DNA of 64,000 nt from an uncultured Anaerolineae bacterium (GCA_938049385.1 CALIBQ010000036.1:1-64000), one strand, 5' to 3'; positions 16,821 through 26,571 are shown, counted from the stretch's first letter. Translations and numbers: made by a program. The notes: a model not told the origin generated them from the letters alone.

Positions 16821-18041
16821 ATGCTCTTTGCAATCGACGTGGGAACCACAAAGGTGTGCACGCTGGCGGCAGAGGCGCTGTCCGGTGAAGAGCTGCGCGT
16901 GGTGGGCATGGGTACCGTGCCGGCGCGGGGCATGCAGAAGGGTTCCGTGGTGGGCGTCGAGGAGGCCGCGCAGGCGATCCAGGCCTCGCTGGCAGAGGCA
17001 GAGCGCATGAGCGGGGTCAAGATCGAGCAGGCGGTGGTGAGCCTCTCCGGGGTACAGATCGCCAGTGTCAACAGCCGGGGTTCCACCATCGTTTCTCGCT
17101 CCGCACGCGGCATCAGCAAGGATGATGTGGATCGGGCGATGGAAGCGGCGCTGGGCATTGCGCTTTCCGCCTCGCATGAGCTGGTGCATTCTGTGCCGCG
17201 CAGTTTCACGGTGGACGGGCAGGATGGCATCCGCAACCCCATCGGGATGTTCGGGCATCGCCTGGAGGTGGAGGCGCATCTGGTGACGACGCCGGCCAAT
17301 GCCATGGCGAATTTGATGAAATGTGTGCGGGCGGCCGGCGTGCAGGTGGAAGGGGTCATTTTTCAGGCGCTGGCGGCCGGCGAGGCCATCCTGACACCCG
17401 AAGAGCGTGAGAGCGGCGTGGTGGTGGTGGATATCGGCGGCGGAACGACCGATGTGGCCATCTTTCTGGAAGGGAGCGTCTGGCACAGTGCGGTCATCGG
17501 CATCGGCGGTCAGCTCATCACGCGGGACTTGGTGATCTGTCTGCAGATGCCGGCGCCGGCGGCGGAAGAGCTGAAACTGCGCTGTGGCTATGCGGACCCA
17601 TCCGATGTGATGGAAGGGGAAGTGGTCGAGATCGAAGGCTTCGGCGACCAGCCGCGCCGCAGTATCCCCCGCAAGCTGTTGGCGGAGATCATCGGCGACC
17701 GGGTGGAGCAGATTTTCATACGTGTGGGAGAGGAGATCACGCGCTCGGGCTATGCCGGCCTTCTGCCGGCGGGCGTGGTGCTGTGCGGAGGCACGGCACA
17801 ATTGGGCGGTATCCGGGCGGTGGCCCGCAGAGTATTGAATATGCCGGTCAGGGTGGGGACCCCGCGCGGGGTGCGCGGCTTGATGGATGTGGCGACGAAC
17901 CCGGCCTATGCGTGTGGAGTGGGGTTACTGCAGTGGGCGAATCGGTATGGGGTGCATGTGGATGGAAGGAGAAGGCTGGCGGATGATGGTACGTGGAGGG
18001 GATGGCTGAAGGAATGGGTGAATCGGATTTTGCCCGGCTAG
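16821..18041 (+). CDS. ftsA: Cell division protein FtsA
   Basis: A 406-residue actin-like ATPase that tethers FtsZ to the membrane. ATG 16821 gives [18 protein letters not shown], the usual beginning; a TTG at 16812, better spaced from AGGGAG, is a plausible alternative. Frame extends upstream to an ATG at 16764 inside the repeat element, which is rejected. Motifs: the phosphate-1 loop, an SHS2/1C region, [15 protein letters not shown] (phosphate-2) and [12 protein letters not shown] (adenosine). The C-terminal [12 protein letters not shown] is the amphipathic membrane-binding helix. ftsZ follows 85 nt later. Confidence 0.95.
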   Translation: MLFAIDVGTTKVCTLAAEALSGEELRVVGMGTVPARGMQKGSVVGVEEAAQAIQASLAEAERMSGVKIEQAVVSLSGVQIASVNSRGSTIVSRSARGISKDDVDRAMEAALGIALSASHELVHSVPRSFTVDGQDGIRNPIGMFGHRLEVEAHLVTTPANAMANLMKCVRAAGVQVEGVIFQALAAGEAILTPEERESGVVVVDIGGGTTDVAIFLEGSVWHSAVIGIGGQLITRDLVICLQMPAPAAEELKLRCGYADPSDVMEGEVVEIEGFGDQPRRSIPRKLLAEIIGDRVEQIFIRVGEEITRSGYAGLLPAGVVLCGGTAQLGGIRAVARRVLNMPVRVGTPRGVRGLMDVATNPAYACGVGLLQWANRYGVHVDGRRRLADDGTWRGWLKEWVNRILPG

Positions 18042-18126
18042 AGGGAAGTTGGTGATTCCCGCATCGGATGGTGGGACGTCGTGTAGCAATCACAAAATGA
18101 AAATGCGCAGCAAAATGGGGGGCGAC

Positions 18127-19242
18127 ATGAAACCAAGGGATGATTTGACTCAGGCAGACCGGCACCTGGAACACTTTGCCCGCATCAAGGTGCTGGGAGT
18201 AGGCGGAGGCGGGTGCAACGCTGTCAACCGCATGATTGAGGAGGGCATTCACGGCGTCGAATTCGTGGCCATCAACACCGATGCCCAAGCTCTCCAGCAA
18301 TCCCTGGCACCGACCCAGGTGCGCATCGGGGAGAAGCTCACCAAAGGGCTGGGCTCTGGCGGGGACCCGACCATCGGCGCTAAAGCGGCGGAGGAGTCCA
18401 CGGAGATGCTCCGCGAGCTGGTGAACGGCACCGACATGGTGTTCATCACCGCCGGCCTGGGCGGTGGGACCGGCACCGGCGCCGCGCCCATCATCGCCAA
18501 GCTGGCCAAGGAGGCCGGCGCGCTCACCATCGGCGTCGTCACCAAGCCCTTCGAGTTCGAGGGCAAGCGCCGCATGAAGGTGGCGGAAGAGGGTCTGGAG
18601 AAGCTCAAGAGCAACGTGGACACCCTCATCGTTATCCCTAACGAGCGCCTGCTCCAGATCGTCGACCGCCGTGCGCCCATCGCGGTAGCTTTTAAGGTCG
18701 CCGATGACGTCCTGCGGCAGGGTATTCAGGGCATCTCGGAGATCATCACCCTGCCGGGCCTCATCAACGTGGACTTCGCCGATGTGCGCGCCATTATGGC
18801 GGAAGGTGGGTCGGCGCTGATGGCGGTGGGCCGGGCCAGCGGCGAGAACCGCGCTGTGCAGGCGGCGGAGAAAGCCATCGGCAATACCCTGCTGGATGTG
18901 GCCATTGACGGCGCGCGCGGCATCCTCATCAACGTGCGCGGCGGCCCGGATTTGGGCATCCACGAGGTGCGGGAAGCGGCAGACATCATCCGCCGGACAG
19001 CGGATCCCGAGGCGAACATCATCTTCGGCGCCGCGATTGAGCCGGACATGGGCGATGAGATTCAGATTACGGTCATTGCCACCGGCTTTGATGCGGCGCA
19101 GAAGCGGCAGGGCGCCGGCGTGCCGGCGGACAAGGCCAAACAGCGCGCGCCGGTCATTAAGTTCCCTGAAGATATGTGGCGCGCTTCCGGCGATGGCGAC
19201 GAACTGCCGCCTTTCCTGCAGAAGCGGTTCCGGGGTGAATAG
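18127..19242 (+). CDS. ftsZ: Cell division GTPase FtsZ
   Basis: A 371-residue tubulin homologue forming the Z-ring. ATG 18127 follows GGGGGGC by about 4 nt; the frame stays open to 18049 but the extra residues are not FtsZ-like. Motifs: [16 protein letters not shown], the tubulin signature [15 protein letters not shown], the T7 loop [10 protein letters not shown], and a C-terminal peptide [12 protein letters not shown] that resembles the conserved tail bound by FtsA. The linker before it is short. A strong terminator follows, closing the dcw cluster. Confidence 0.97.
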   Translation: MKPRDDLTQADRHLEHFARIKVLGVGGGGCNAVNRMIEEGIHGVEFVAINTDAQALQQSLAPTQVRIGEKLTKGLGSGGDPTIGAKAAEESTEMLRELVNGTDMVFITAGLGGGTGTGAAPIIAKLAKEAGALTIGVVTKPFEFEGKRRMKVAEEGLEKLKSNVDTLIVIPNERLLQIVDRRAPIAVAFKVADDVLRQGIQGISEIITLPGLINVDFADVRAIMAEGGSALMAVGRASGENRAVQAAEKAIGNTLLDVAIDGARGILINVRGGPDLGIHEVREAADIIRRTADPEANIIFGAAIEPDMGDEIQITVIATGFDAAQKRQGAGVPADKAKQRAPVIKFPEDMWRASGDGDELPPFLQKRFRGE

Positions 19243-19371
19243 CCCGGCATAGTGCTGAAGGCCTGAATTTCGGGATTACGTGCGCAAACAGGCCGTCCGC
19301 CCCTCGGCCTGTCCTGCAAAATGCCCATGTTCGCCCCATCAGGTAGGATACGCGCGCCTACCTGCCAACTA

Positions 19372-19416
19372 GGCGCTCCTCTCCGAAGCAGTATCCGGGA
19401 GGAGCGCCGTTTTTAT
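19372..19416 (+). terminator. Rho-independent terminator after ftsZ
   Basis: GGCGCTCCTC pairs with GAGGAGCGCC (19372-19408), followed by GTTTTTATT. It separates the dcw cluster from nrdR. Confidence 0.9.
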
Positions 19417-19457
19417 TAAAAAATTGTCAGACGTCATGATTTTTAAGCTTTCCCCCC

Positions 19458-19486
19458 TTGAAATATCGGGCGAATTGTGGTATGAT
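19458..19486 (+). promoter_or_regulatory. Promoter of nrdR-nrdJ
   Basis: TTGAAA at 19458-19463, a 17-nt spacer, TATGAT at 19481-19486, with an extended -10 TG at 19478-19479. Transcription would start near 19493, so the palindromes at 19496-19544 lie just downstream, a position suited to repression. Confidence 0.75.
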
Positions 19487-19495
19487 GATGTTGCG

Positions 19496-19544
19496 CTACG
19501 CAATAGGTAGCCCATTTCAATTTGTATACTACTATATATAGTGG
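19496..19544 (+). promoter_or_regulatory. NrdR-box-like operator pair
   Basis: CTACTATATATAGTGG at 19529-19544 matches most of the NrdR box (acACTATATATaGTgt core). A weaker palindrome CTACGCAATAGGTAG lies at 19496-19510, about 33 bp centre to centre, roughly three helical turns, which fits the paired arrangement known for NrdR. Both sit downstream of a strong promoter and upstream of nrdR itself. The first box is good, the second degenerate. Confidence 0.65.
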
Positions 19545-19603
19545 CACTAGGGGCTTGGGAATTGCCGCGAGGAAGGGCAGTGTCTCAAAGAGGGAGAAGC
19601 TGA

Positions 19604-20050
19604 TTGATGGAGTGCCCATACTGCGGTCATAGGGATTCGCGTGTGGTGGATACCCGTGAGACGAGCGGGGGTATTCGTCGCCGGCGGGAATGCAAGAAAT
19701 GTCAGCAGAGGTTCACCACCTATGAGCGGGTGGTGGTGCATGCCCTGCAGGTGGTGAAGCGAGACGGCCGGCGGGAGGATTTCAGCCGCGAGAAAATACT
19801 GGCGGGTTTGCGCAAAGCGTGCACCAAACGACCGGTCTCCAGCGAGGCCATCGAGAATATCGTCAACCAGGTCGAGGCGGAACTGCTGAACAGCGGCAAG
19901 AGCGAAGTCACCAGCGAATATATTGGGCAGATGGTCATGGATCGTCTGCGCGAGCTGGATGAAGTGGCATATATCCGCTTCGCATCGGTCTATCTTCCCA
20001 TTGCTGACGCGGCAAGTTTGCGTCGAGAAATCGATCGGCTCCTCGAGTAA
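19604..20050 (+). CDS. nrdR: Transcriptional repressor NrdR
   Basis: A 148-residue repressor of ribonucleotide reductase genes that senses ATP/dATP. An N-terminal zinc ribbon (MECPYCGHRDSRVVDTRE, then CKKCQQRFTTYERV) is followed by the ATP-cone (VVKRDGRREDFSREKILAGL). Length is typical. The ribosome binding site AGAGGGAGAAG precedes the ATG. It lies behind NrdR-box-like palindromes and 132 nt before nrdJ, so it probably controls its own transcript and nrdJ. Confidence 0.96.
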   Translation: MMECPYCGHRDSRVVDTRETSGGIRRRRECKKCQQRFTTYERVVVHALQVVKRDGRREDFSREKILAGLRKACTKRPVSSEAIENIVNQVEAELLNSGKSEVTSEYIGQMVMDRLRELDEVAYIRFASVYLPIADAASLRREIDRLLE

Positions 20051-20182
20051 CTTCGTCCACACAACCGCCCCTGGAATGCACTGCCGGAAGGACAGCCGCC
20101 GGCCGGTGCCGGCTCGTCTGCCGTGGGGATTGCTATCGCTACTGCATGGCAACAACGAAATGGGATGGAAATAGGAGGGAAC

Positions 20183-22522
20183 ATGAAAGCGATCACTACC
20201 GTACAGCTTTCCGCGAATGCGTTGAAGGTGCTGGAGCGCCGCTATCTCCGCAAAGACGCGCGCGGAGAACCGTGTGAGACGCCCGAGGAAATGTTTGCGC
20301 GGGTAGCGAATACCGTGGCCGCGGCGGACCGCCTCTATGATATGGCCGCGGATGTGGCTCGACGGGCGGAGGAGTTCTTCGCCCTGATGGCGAGCACCGA
20401 TTTTCTCCCCAACAGCCCCACCTTGATGAACGCCGGCACGGAGCTGGGACAGCTTTCCGCCTGCTTCGTCCTGCCGGTGGAAGACGACATGCACAGCATC
20501 TTTGACGCTATTAAGGCCACCGCATTGATTCACAAGTCGGGCGGCGGGACGGGCTTTTCCTTCTCCCGCCTGCGGCCGGCCGGCGATATCGTCGGCTCCA
20601 CCGGCGGGGTGGCCAGCGGCCCCATTTCCTTCATGCGGGTGTTCGATACCGCCACAGACGTGATCAAGCAGGGCGGGCGCCGGCGGGGCGCCAATATGGG
20701 TATCCTGCGCGTCGATCACCCCGATATCATGAGCTTCATCCGCTGTAAGAGCACGGAAGGGGTGCTGGCCAACTTCAACATTTCGGTGGCGGTAACCGAT
20801 GCGTTCATGCGGGCGCTGGAGGCCGGCGAGGACTATCCCCTGATCAACCCGCGCAACGGGGAGGTCGTGGGCCACCTGAACGCCCGTGAGGTGTTCAATG
20901 CCATCGTCGAGGCGGCGTGGACCAACGGCGAACCGGGCGTCATCTTTATTGACCGCATGAACCAGTATAACCCTACGCCGCATCTCGGCGCCATCGAGAG
21001 CACCAATCCCTGCGGCGAACAGCCTCTCCTGCCCAATGAGAGCTGTAACCTGGGCTCCATCAACCTGGTGCGCATGGTGACGCCCGACCGGCGCATTGAC
21101 TGGAAGCGCCTGCGCGAAGTGACCTATGCGGCCGTGCACTTCCTCGATAATGTCATCACGGTCAACCGCTTCCCCCTGCCGCAGATCGAGGAAATGACGA
21201 AGCTGACCCGCAAGATCGGGCTGGGGGTGATGGGATTTGCGGATATGCTCATCAAGCTGGGCGTTCCGTATGATTCGGAAGAGGCGATTGCCGTTGGGGC
21301 CAAGGTGATGGAGGCCATCGCTTACTGGAGCCATGAAAAATCCATGGAGCTGGCGATAAGCCGGGGGAGCTTCCCGGCCTTCAAGGAATCGGTGCTGTCG
21401 CAGGGGCGCTTGCCGTTCCGCGGCGCGGAGGGACAGCCGGCCACCATGCCGCTGGTGCTGTCCGACGCGCCGGCCTTCGACTGGGATACCCTGCGGCGGG
21501 ATATCGCCCGGCACGGCGTGCGCAACGCTACGACGACCACCATCGCCCCGACCGGCTCCATCAGCATTATCGCCGGCGTTTCCAGCGGCATCGAGCCGCT
21601 CTTCGCCCTGGCATATACCCGCAAGAATGTGTTGGACGCTGACGAACTGCCGGAGATGAACGCGCTGTTTGAGGAGATCGCCCGGCAAGAGGGCTTCTAC
21701 TCGCCGGCATTGGTGCGGCGGGTGGCAGAAACCGGTTCGGTGCAGGGCGACCCGGACGTGCCGCGCGAGTTCCAGCGTGTCTTCGTGACGGCACGCGACA
21801 TCGCCGGCGAATGGCATATCCGCATGCAGGCGGCCTTCCAGCAGTGGGTGGACAACGCTGTCTCTAAGACGATCAACTTTCCCTTCGAGACTACCCCGAA
21901 GGAGATTGAGGAAGCGTACTTGCTGGCCTATCAGTTGGGGTGCAAAGGGCTGACCATATATCGCGAGGGGAGCCGCGAGGCGCAGGTGCTCAATGTGGGC
22001 GCCAAAGTAACGGAGAAGCCGCCGGCGGAGAAGGAGCGTCCCGAGAAACGCACGCCGCGGCCGCGGCCGGTGGTCACTCGCGGCATCACGGAGAAGATTC
22101 CGCTGGGGTGCGGCCGCAACCTGTACGTGACCATCAATGAGGACGAGGCCGGCCTGTGCGAGGTCTTCATCCAGATGGGCAAATCGGGCGGGTGCACCGC
22201 CTCGCAGTCGGAAGCGATCGGCCGGCTGATCTCCCTGGCACTCCGCTCCGGCGTCGCGACCGAGGAAATCTACGACCAGCTCAAGGGCATCCGCTGTCCT
22301 TCGCCCTCCTGGCACAACGGCAGTTCCATCCTCTCCTGTGCCGATGCCATTGGCAAGGCGCTGGAGCGCTATGTGGAATCCCACGGCGGCAACGGCACTT
22401 CGACGGTGCGCATTCACACGAAGCTGGACCTGTCGCCGGAATGCCCGGAGTGCGGCAACCTGATGGAGATTGGCGAGGGGTGCGCGGTGTGCCGCAACTG
22501 CGGCTACTCCCAGTGCGCGTAA
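20183..22522 (+). CDS. nrdJ: Adenosylcobalamin-dependent (class II) ribonucleoside-diphosphate reductase NrdJ
   Basis: A 779-residue vitamin B12-dependent reductase making deoxyribonucleotides. AGGAGGG stands 6 nt before ATG 20183. Motifs: LPNSPTLMNAGTELGQLSAC (N-terminal cysteine of the redox pair), HKSGGGTGFSFSRLRP, NPCGEQPLLPNESCNLGSIN (active-site Asn-Cys-Glu), and TTIAPTGSISIIAG. The C-terminus carries a TSCPD-type region (YVTINEDEAGLCEVFIQMGK) and a zinc-ribbon-like CPECGN..CRNCGYSQC tail thought to re-reduce the active site. Oxygen-independent dNTP synthesis suits an anaerobe or facultative organism. Confidence 0.96.
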   Translation: MKAITTVQLSANALKVLERRYLRKDARGEPCETPEEMFARVANTVAAADRLYDMAADVARRAEEFFALMASTDFLPNSPTLMNAGTELGQLSACFVLPVEDDMHSIFDAIKATALIHKSGGGTGFSFSRLRPAGDIVGSTGGVASGPISFMRVFDTATDVIKQGGRRRGANMGILRVDHPDIMSFIRCKSTEGVLANFNISVAVTDAFMRALEAGEDYPLINPRNGEVVGHLNAREVFNAIVEAAWTNGEPGVIFIDRMNQYNPTPHLGAIESTNPCGEQPLLPNESCNLGSINLVRMVTPDRRIDWKRLREVTYAAVHFLDNVITVNRFPLPQIEEMTKLTRKIGLGVMGFADMLIKLGVPYDSEEAIAVGAKVMEAIAYWSHEKSMELAISRGSFPAFKESVLSQGRLPFRGAEGQPATMPLVLSDAPAFDWDTLRRDIARHGVRNATTTTIAPTGSISIIAGVSSGIEPLFALAYTRKNVLDADELPEMNALFEEIARQEGFYSPALVRRVAETGSVQGDPDVPREFQRVFVTARDIAGEWHIRMQAAFQQWVDNAVSKTINFPFETTPKEIEEAYLLAYQLGCKGLTIYREGSREAQVLNVGAKVTEKPPAEKERPEKRTPRPRPVVTRGITEKIPLGCGRNLYVTINEDEAGLCEVFIQMGKSGGCTASQSEAIGRLISLALRSGVATEEIYDQLKGIRCPSPSWHNGSSILSCADAIGKALERYVESHGGNGTSTVRIHTKLDLSPECPECGNLMEIGEGCAVCRNCGYSQCA

Positions 22523-22544
22523 TCCAGACATACAAATACTGCGG

Positions 22545-22578
22545 AGGCCTTCCGCCGGCGCCGGCGGAAGGCCTTTTC
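22545..22578 (+). terminator. Rho-independent terminator after nrdJ
   Basis: A perfect 30-bp palindrome at 22545-22574 (half-site AGGCCTTCCGCCGGC) is followed by TTTTC. The T-run is short but the hairpin is very stable. Confidence 0.8.
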
Positions 22579-22584
22579 GCGTCC

Positions 22585-22613
22585 TTGGCATTCCTGCCGG
22601 CGGATGCTATAAT
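22585..22613 (+). promoter_or_regulatory. Promoter of the ydcF-pgeF-dapB gene run
   Basis: TTGGCA at 22585-22590, a 17-nt spacer and TATAAT at 22608-22613 with an extended TGC just before it. It lies between the nrdJ terminator and the first gene of the next run. Confidence 0.8.
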
Positions 22614-22646
22614 GCGGGGGAAAACGTCGAGGAGAGTGCTCTGATC

Positions 22647-23360
22647 GTGCGCGGTGTGGGCCAATTCCTGGGGAAGCTCGGCAGATGGCTGATGCGGGCT
22701 GTCCTGTTGGTTGTACTGCTGGCCGGCGTGGGCTTCATCCTGCTGTGCGCGGCAGTGGACCGCTTCGGACGTGTGGACCGGACCCAGCCGGCGGATGTGA
22801 TCGTCATCCTCGGCGCGCAGGTCCTGCCGGGCGGGGAGCCAGGGCCGAACCTTCTGCCGCGCACGGAAAAGGCGGTGCAGTTGTATAAGGACGGCTGGGC
22901 GCCGGCCATCATCACGACCGGCGGCATTGCCGGCGATGCCTTTTCCGCCGCGGCGGTCGCCGGCCGGACCGCCGCCGCCATGGGGGTGCCGGAGCAGGCC
23001 ATCCTGGTTGCCGGCGGTTCCAACAATACCCGCGAGGATGTGCGGCGGGCGGTGAGCGTGATGCGCGAGCGCGGCTGGAAGAGCGCGCTGGTCGTCAGCC
23101 ATCCCCTGCACCTCCTGCGGGGCACCCTGCTTTTTAGGCGCGCCGGCATACAGGCTTTCCCCAGTCCCACCTCCACCGATGTCCAACGCATTCCTTTGCA
23201 CTGGCGGGCGTATTATGCGGCGCGCGAGGCCGGCTTGATCATCCTGGACGCCATTTATCCCGAAGGGGAGATCGGCGTCTGGGCGTACCGGCTGTGGTAC
23301 TGGTTCGAATCCACCGGCGTGCCGGGGTTCATCGCACGGCTCTGGCGTTCCTTGGGGTGA
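22647..23360 (+). CDS. YdcF/ElyC-family membrane protein (DUF218)
   Basis: A 237-residue protein with one N-terminal membrane segment (VLLVVLLAGVGFILLCAA) and a DUF218 domain: ADVIVILGAQV, RTEKAVQLYKDGWAPAIITTGG, a central ILVAGGSNNTREDV and LVVSHPLHLLR. GTG 22647 is preferred because GAGGAGAG lies 10 nt upstream; an ATG at 22692 is the alternative. Family members (SanA, ElyC, YdcF) are linked to envelope integrity, but the biochemical activity is not established. First gene after a clear promoter. Confidence 0.85.
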   Translation: MRGVGQFLGKLGRWLMRAVLLVVLLAGVGFILLCAAVDRFGRVDRTQPADVIVILGAQVLPGGEPGPNLLPRTEKAVQLYKDGWAPAIITTGGIAGDAFSAAAVAGRTAAAMGVPEQAILVAGGSNNTREDVRRAVSVMRERGWKSALVVSHPLHLLRGTLLFRRAGIQAFPSPTSTDVQRIPLHWRAYYAAREAGLIILDAIYPEGEIGVWAYRLWYWFESTGVPGFIARLWRSLG

Positions 23361-23365
23361 GCGGC

Positions 23366-25018
23366 ATGTGGAAAGAGATTGAGGCCCGCCGGCGGCTTCT
23401 CCAGCGGGAAATCGGCGCGGTGGTGAAAGACTGGGGCGGCAAACTGCCTGTCGCGCTGGTCTATGCCAACACCTATGCTGTCGGCATGGCGAGCCTGGGT
23501 TTTCAGACCATTTATCATCTTCTGAATCTCCGCGATGACGTGGTCTGCGAGCGGGTGTTCGATGACGAGCGGTGGGATGATTCCCCGTCCCCGCTTTCCA
23601 TGGAGAGCCAGCGCCGGCTGGATGAGTTCGCCGTGCTGGCCTTCTCCCTCTCGTTCGAGCTGGATTACCTGCGCGCAGTGAATCTGCTCCGCCGCTGTCC
23701 GATGACCAGCATCTGGGCGCAGGAGCGCGGCGATGGCGATCCCATCCTCATCGCCGGCGGGCCGGCGGTCAGCGCCAATCCCATGCCTCTGACGCCGATT
23801 TTCGACGCTTTCGTCATCGGAGAGGCTGAGGAAGTCATTGGACCATTGGTGGATGTGCTGAATGCGGAGAAGGGGGATCGCGATCGTCTGCTGGCGCGGT
23901 TGGGCCGGCTGGAAGGGGTCTATGTCCCGCAGGTGCACGGACGGGAAGCGCGCGTGCGCCGGCTGTGGCTGAAAGATGTGGACCGCTTCCCGACGCGCTC
24001 GGTGATGTGGACGCCGGCGGCCGAGTTCGGCTTCATGCACCTGGTGGAGCTGGCGCGCGGGTGCAGGTGGGGATGTCATTTCTGTCTGGCCGGCTACACT
24101 AGCCGGCCGTGGCGCCAGCGATCCCTGCCGGTAGTCCTGCAGGCCGTTGACGAGGGACTGCAGTACCGCCGGCGGGTGGGGCTTATCAGCGCCGCCGTAT
24201 CCGATTATGCCCATATTGATGCCCTCATGGACGAGCTGATGGCGCGCAAGGTCGAGGTCTCGGTTTCCTCCCTGCGGGCAGATACCCTTTCTCCCAAGGT
24301 GCTGGATGTCCTGGCCCGCAGTCATACGCGCACGGTGACGCTGGCGCCGGAGGCCGGCTCTCAGCGCCTGCGCGATGCCATCGGCAAGGGCATTTCCGCA
24401 GAGGATATCCTGCGAGCGGCCGCCATGGCGGCGGAGCGCCGCTTCACCCAATTGAAAATGTACTTCATGCTGGGCCTGCCGGGGGAAGAAGAGGAAGATG
24501 TGGATGCCCTGATCGCGCTGGTACAGCGCACCGCCGGCCAGTTTCCCCATCAAATTGTGGTCAATATCACCCCCTTTGTGCCGAAGCCCCATACGCCGTT
24601 CCAGTGGGTGCCGGCGCCGGCGGTGGATGTCGTCACCAAACGGCTGGAACGCGTGCGGCAGGGACTGCGCGGCAAACGGGTGCAGGTGCGTGCGGAAAGC
24701 CCCGAATGGTCGCAGGTGCAGGCGGTGCTGGCGCGGGGGGATGAGCGCCTGGCGCCGGCGCTGGTCGGACTGCGCCGGCCCACCCTGGCCGCTTGGCGGC
24801 AGGTCCTGCGAGAGCACGGCATGGAGCCGGCCGAGTGGCTGGGAGGGTGGGGATATGAGGATGCCCTGCCATGGGACCACATCGAGCATGGGGTGAGCCG
24901 GCGCTTCTTGCGTCGGATGGCCGAATGGGCAAAGGAAGGCAAGGTGCCGGCTGGCTGTCCGGGGGCCGGCTGTACCGCCTGTGGGGTGTGCGCAGAAACG
25001 ATGTCAGGAGGCTCCTGA
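23366..25018 (+). CDS. B12-binding-type radical SAM protein
   Basis: A 550-residue radical SAM enzyme. The N-terminal region (about 25-190) resembles the cobalamin-binding-like domain of TIGR03960-type proteins (LVYANTYAVGMASLGFQTIY, GGPAVSANPMPL). The 4Fe-4S cluster motif CxxxCxxC is at C233/C237/C240 (RGCRWGCHFCLAGY). Later SAM-domain elements are LAPEAGSQRLRDAIGKG and MLGLPGEEEEDV. Four cysteines near the C-terminus (GCPGAGCTACGVC) may bind a further metal. The substrate is unknown; relatives are proposed to modify RNA or proteins. It ends in a TGATG overlap with pgeF. Confidence 0.85.
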   Translation: MWKEIEARRRLLQREIGAVVKDWGGKLPVALVYANTYAVGMASLGFQTIYHLLNLRDDVVCERVFDDERWDDSPSPLSMESQRRLDEFAVLAFSLSFELDYLRAVNLLRRCPMTSIWAQERGDGDPILIAGGPAVSANPMPLTPIFDAFVIGEAEEVIGPLVDVLNAEKGDRDRLLARLGRLEGVYVPQVHGREARVRRLWLKDVDRFPTRSVMWTPAAEFGFMHLVELARGCRWGCHFCLAGYTSRPWRQRSLPVVLQAVDEGLQYRRRVGLISAAVSDYAHIDALMDELMARKVEVSVSSLRADTLSPKVLDVLARSHTRTVTLAPEAGSQRLRDAIGKGISAEDILRAAAMAAERRFTQLKMYFMLGLPGEEEEDVDALIALVQRTAGQFPHQIVVNITPFVPKPHTPFQWVPAPAVDVVTKRLERVRQGLRGKRVQVRAESPEWSQVQAVLARGDERLAPALVGLRRPTLAAWRQVLREHGMEPAEWLGGWGYEDALPWDHIEHGVSRRFLRRMAEWAKEGKVPAGCPGAGCTACGVCAETMSGGS

Positions 25019-25785
25019 TGGGCGTTGATATTTTCCGCTTCACTGTGCTGGATGATGTGCCGGAGCTGGTGCACGGCATCTTTGGCCGGCAGGGGGGCGT
25101 CAGCCCGGCACCATATGATACCTTGAACGTGGGGGCAGACGTGGCAGACCATCCGGAGAACGTGCACCGCAATGTCGAGATTGCCTGCGCGGCGCTGGGC
25201 ACGGCGCCGGCGGACTTGGTCACGGTGCGGCAGGTGCACAGCAATCGGGTCATGCGGGTCGGCAAGGGGCATCGCGGGCAGAAGGTGGGGGAGCTGGATG
25301 GGTTGATCACGGATGAGCCAGGGGTGCCGCTCATCCTGCGCTTTGCGGACTGCGTTCCCATCCTGACCTATGACCCGCGCCGCGGCGTGCTGGGGGCGGT
25401 GCATGCCGGCTGGCGCGGGACGGTGGCCGGCGCGGTGCGTGCGCTGGTGCTGGCCATGATGCGGGAGTTCGGCTCGCATCCGGAGGATATCCGCGCCGGC
25501 ATCGGACCGTCCATCGGGCCGTGCTGTTACGAGGTGGGGGAAGATGTCGTGCGGGCGGCAGCGCAAGCCTGGGGAGCGGTGGAGGCGGAGCCGCTCTTTC
25601 GCCCGGTGAACGGGCGCCTGCATTTCGATTTGTGGCAGGCGAATTACCGGCAGTTGGCGGAGCTGGGTGTGGGGCAGATAGAAATCGCCGGCATCTGCAC
25701 TGCCTGCCATTCCCATCGCTTTTTCTCCCATCGTGCCAGCGGCGGATTGACCGGCCGCTTCCCCATGATCGCGATGCTGAAGTAG
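25018..25785 (+). CDS. pgeF: Peptidoglycan editing factor PgeF / YfiH-family purine nucleoside phosphorylase
   Basis: A 255-residue copper/zinc enzyme family member (formerly polyphenol oxidase or laccase-like). AGGAGG at 25006-25011 and the overlap with the radical SAM stop fix ATG 25018. Conserved blocks: HGIFGRQGGVS, TVRQVHSNRV, GLITDEPGVPLILRFADCVPIL and GAVHAGWRGTVAG, which together hold the His-Cys-His metal site. Relatives have adenosine deaminase and purine phosphorylase activity and limit mis-incorporation in peptidoglycan. In many bacteria it lies next to yggS near ftsZ, as here. Confidence 0.92.
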   Translation: MGVDIFRFTVLDDVPELVHGIFGRQGGVSPAPYDTLNVGADVADHPENVHRNVEIACAALGTAPADLVTVRQVHSNRVMRVGKGHRGQKVGELDGLITDEPGVPLILRFADCVPILTYDPRRGVLGAVHAGWRGTVAGAVRALVLAMMREFGSHPEDIRAGIGPSIGPCCYEVGEDVVRAAAQAWGAVEAEPLFRPVNGRLHFDLWQANYRQLAELGVGQIEIAGICTACHSHRFFSHRASGGLTGRFPMIAMLK

Positions 25786-25813
25786 CCAATCAGTGCGTTC
25801 GGAGGGTGCGCAT

Positions 25814-26527
25814 ATGTCCCGGTGGTCGTACATTGCGGACAACATTCAGCGGGTGCGTGAGCGGATTGCGAAAGCGTGTGAGCGCGCCGGCCGGGACCCG
25901 CATGCGGTGCGGCTGGTTGCGGTGAGCAAGAATATGCCGGCGGAGGCGGTCGCGGCGGCGTATGCGTATGGAATACGCGATTTTGGGGAGAACCGGGTGG
26001 AGGAGGCACTGCCGAAGATCGAGGCGGTGCGGGCGCTGTTAGGGGATGCACCGGCGCCGGCATGGCATATGATTGGCCATCTCCAGCGGCGCAAGGTGCG
26101 GGGTGCCATGCCGGCGTTCGATCTGGTGCACTCCGTGGACCGGCTGTCGGTGGCTGAGGAAATGGAGAAGCGGCTGAGCGCCATCGGGAAGGAAATGCCC
26201 ATCCTGCTGGAGATCAAGCTCAGCGAGGAAGAGACCAAATGGGGCTTTGCCCCGGAAGAGGTGGTTGATGCGGTGGGGAAAATTCTCCAAATGCCCCATC
26301 TGCGCATCCGGGGTCTGATGACCATGGCGCCGATCGTGCCGCATCCGGAGGATGCCCGCCCGTATTTCCGCCGGCTGCGCGAACTGCGCGATGCGCTGGC
26401 GCGCCAGTTCCCACAGGCCGGCTGGGATGAGCTTTCAATGGGGATGACGGATGACTTCGAGCCGGCGGTGGAAGAGGGCGCCACGATGGTGCGCATCGGG
26501 CGGGCGATTTTTCTGCCGCCGGAATGA
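25814..26527 (+). CDS. YggS-family pyridoxal phosphate homeostasis protein
   Basis: A 237-residue PLP-binding alanine-racemase-fold protein. GGAGGG at 25801-25806 supports ATG 25814 over a GTG at 25793. Motifs: [18 protein letters not shown] (PLP lysine), [48 protein letters not shown]. The usual 'SMGMSxD' appears as SMGMTDD. Adjacent to pgeF, as in ylmD-ylmE pairs; sepF and yggT, which often follow, are not here. Confidence 0.93.
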   Translation: MSRWSYIADNIQRVRERIAKACERAGRDPHAVRLVAVSKNMPAEAVAAAYAYGIRDFGENRVEEALPKIEAVRALLGDAPAPAWHMIGHLQRRKVRGAMPAFDLVHSVDRLSVAEEMEKRLSAIGKEMPILLEIKLSEEETKWGFAPEEVVDAVGKILQMPHLRIRGLMTMAPIVPHPEDARPYFRRLRELRDALARQFPQAGWDELSMGMTDDFEPAVEEGATMVRIGRAIFLPPE

Positions 26528-26571
26528 GTGGTCGGATTGGATCGCAATCTATGCACGGAGGAAGCGGACCA

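Noticed and set aside
19547-22591. A long open frame (over 1,000 codons) on the minus strand across nrdR and nrdJ
   Set aside because: It lies antisense to two clearly recognisable genes, has no family motifs, and arises from GC-rich codon structure.
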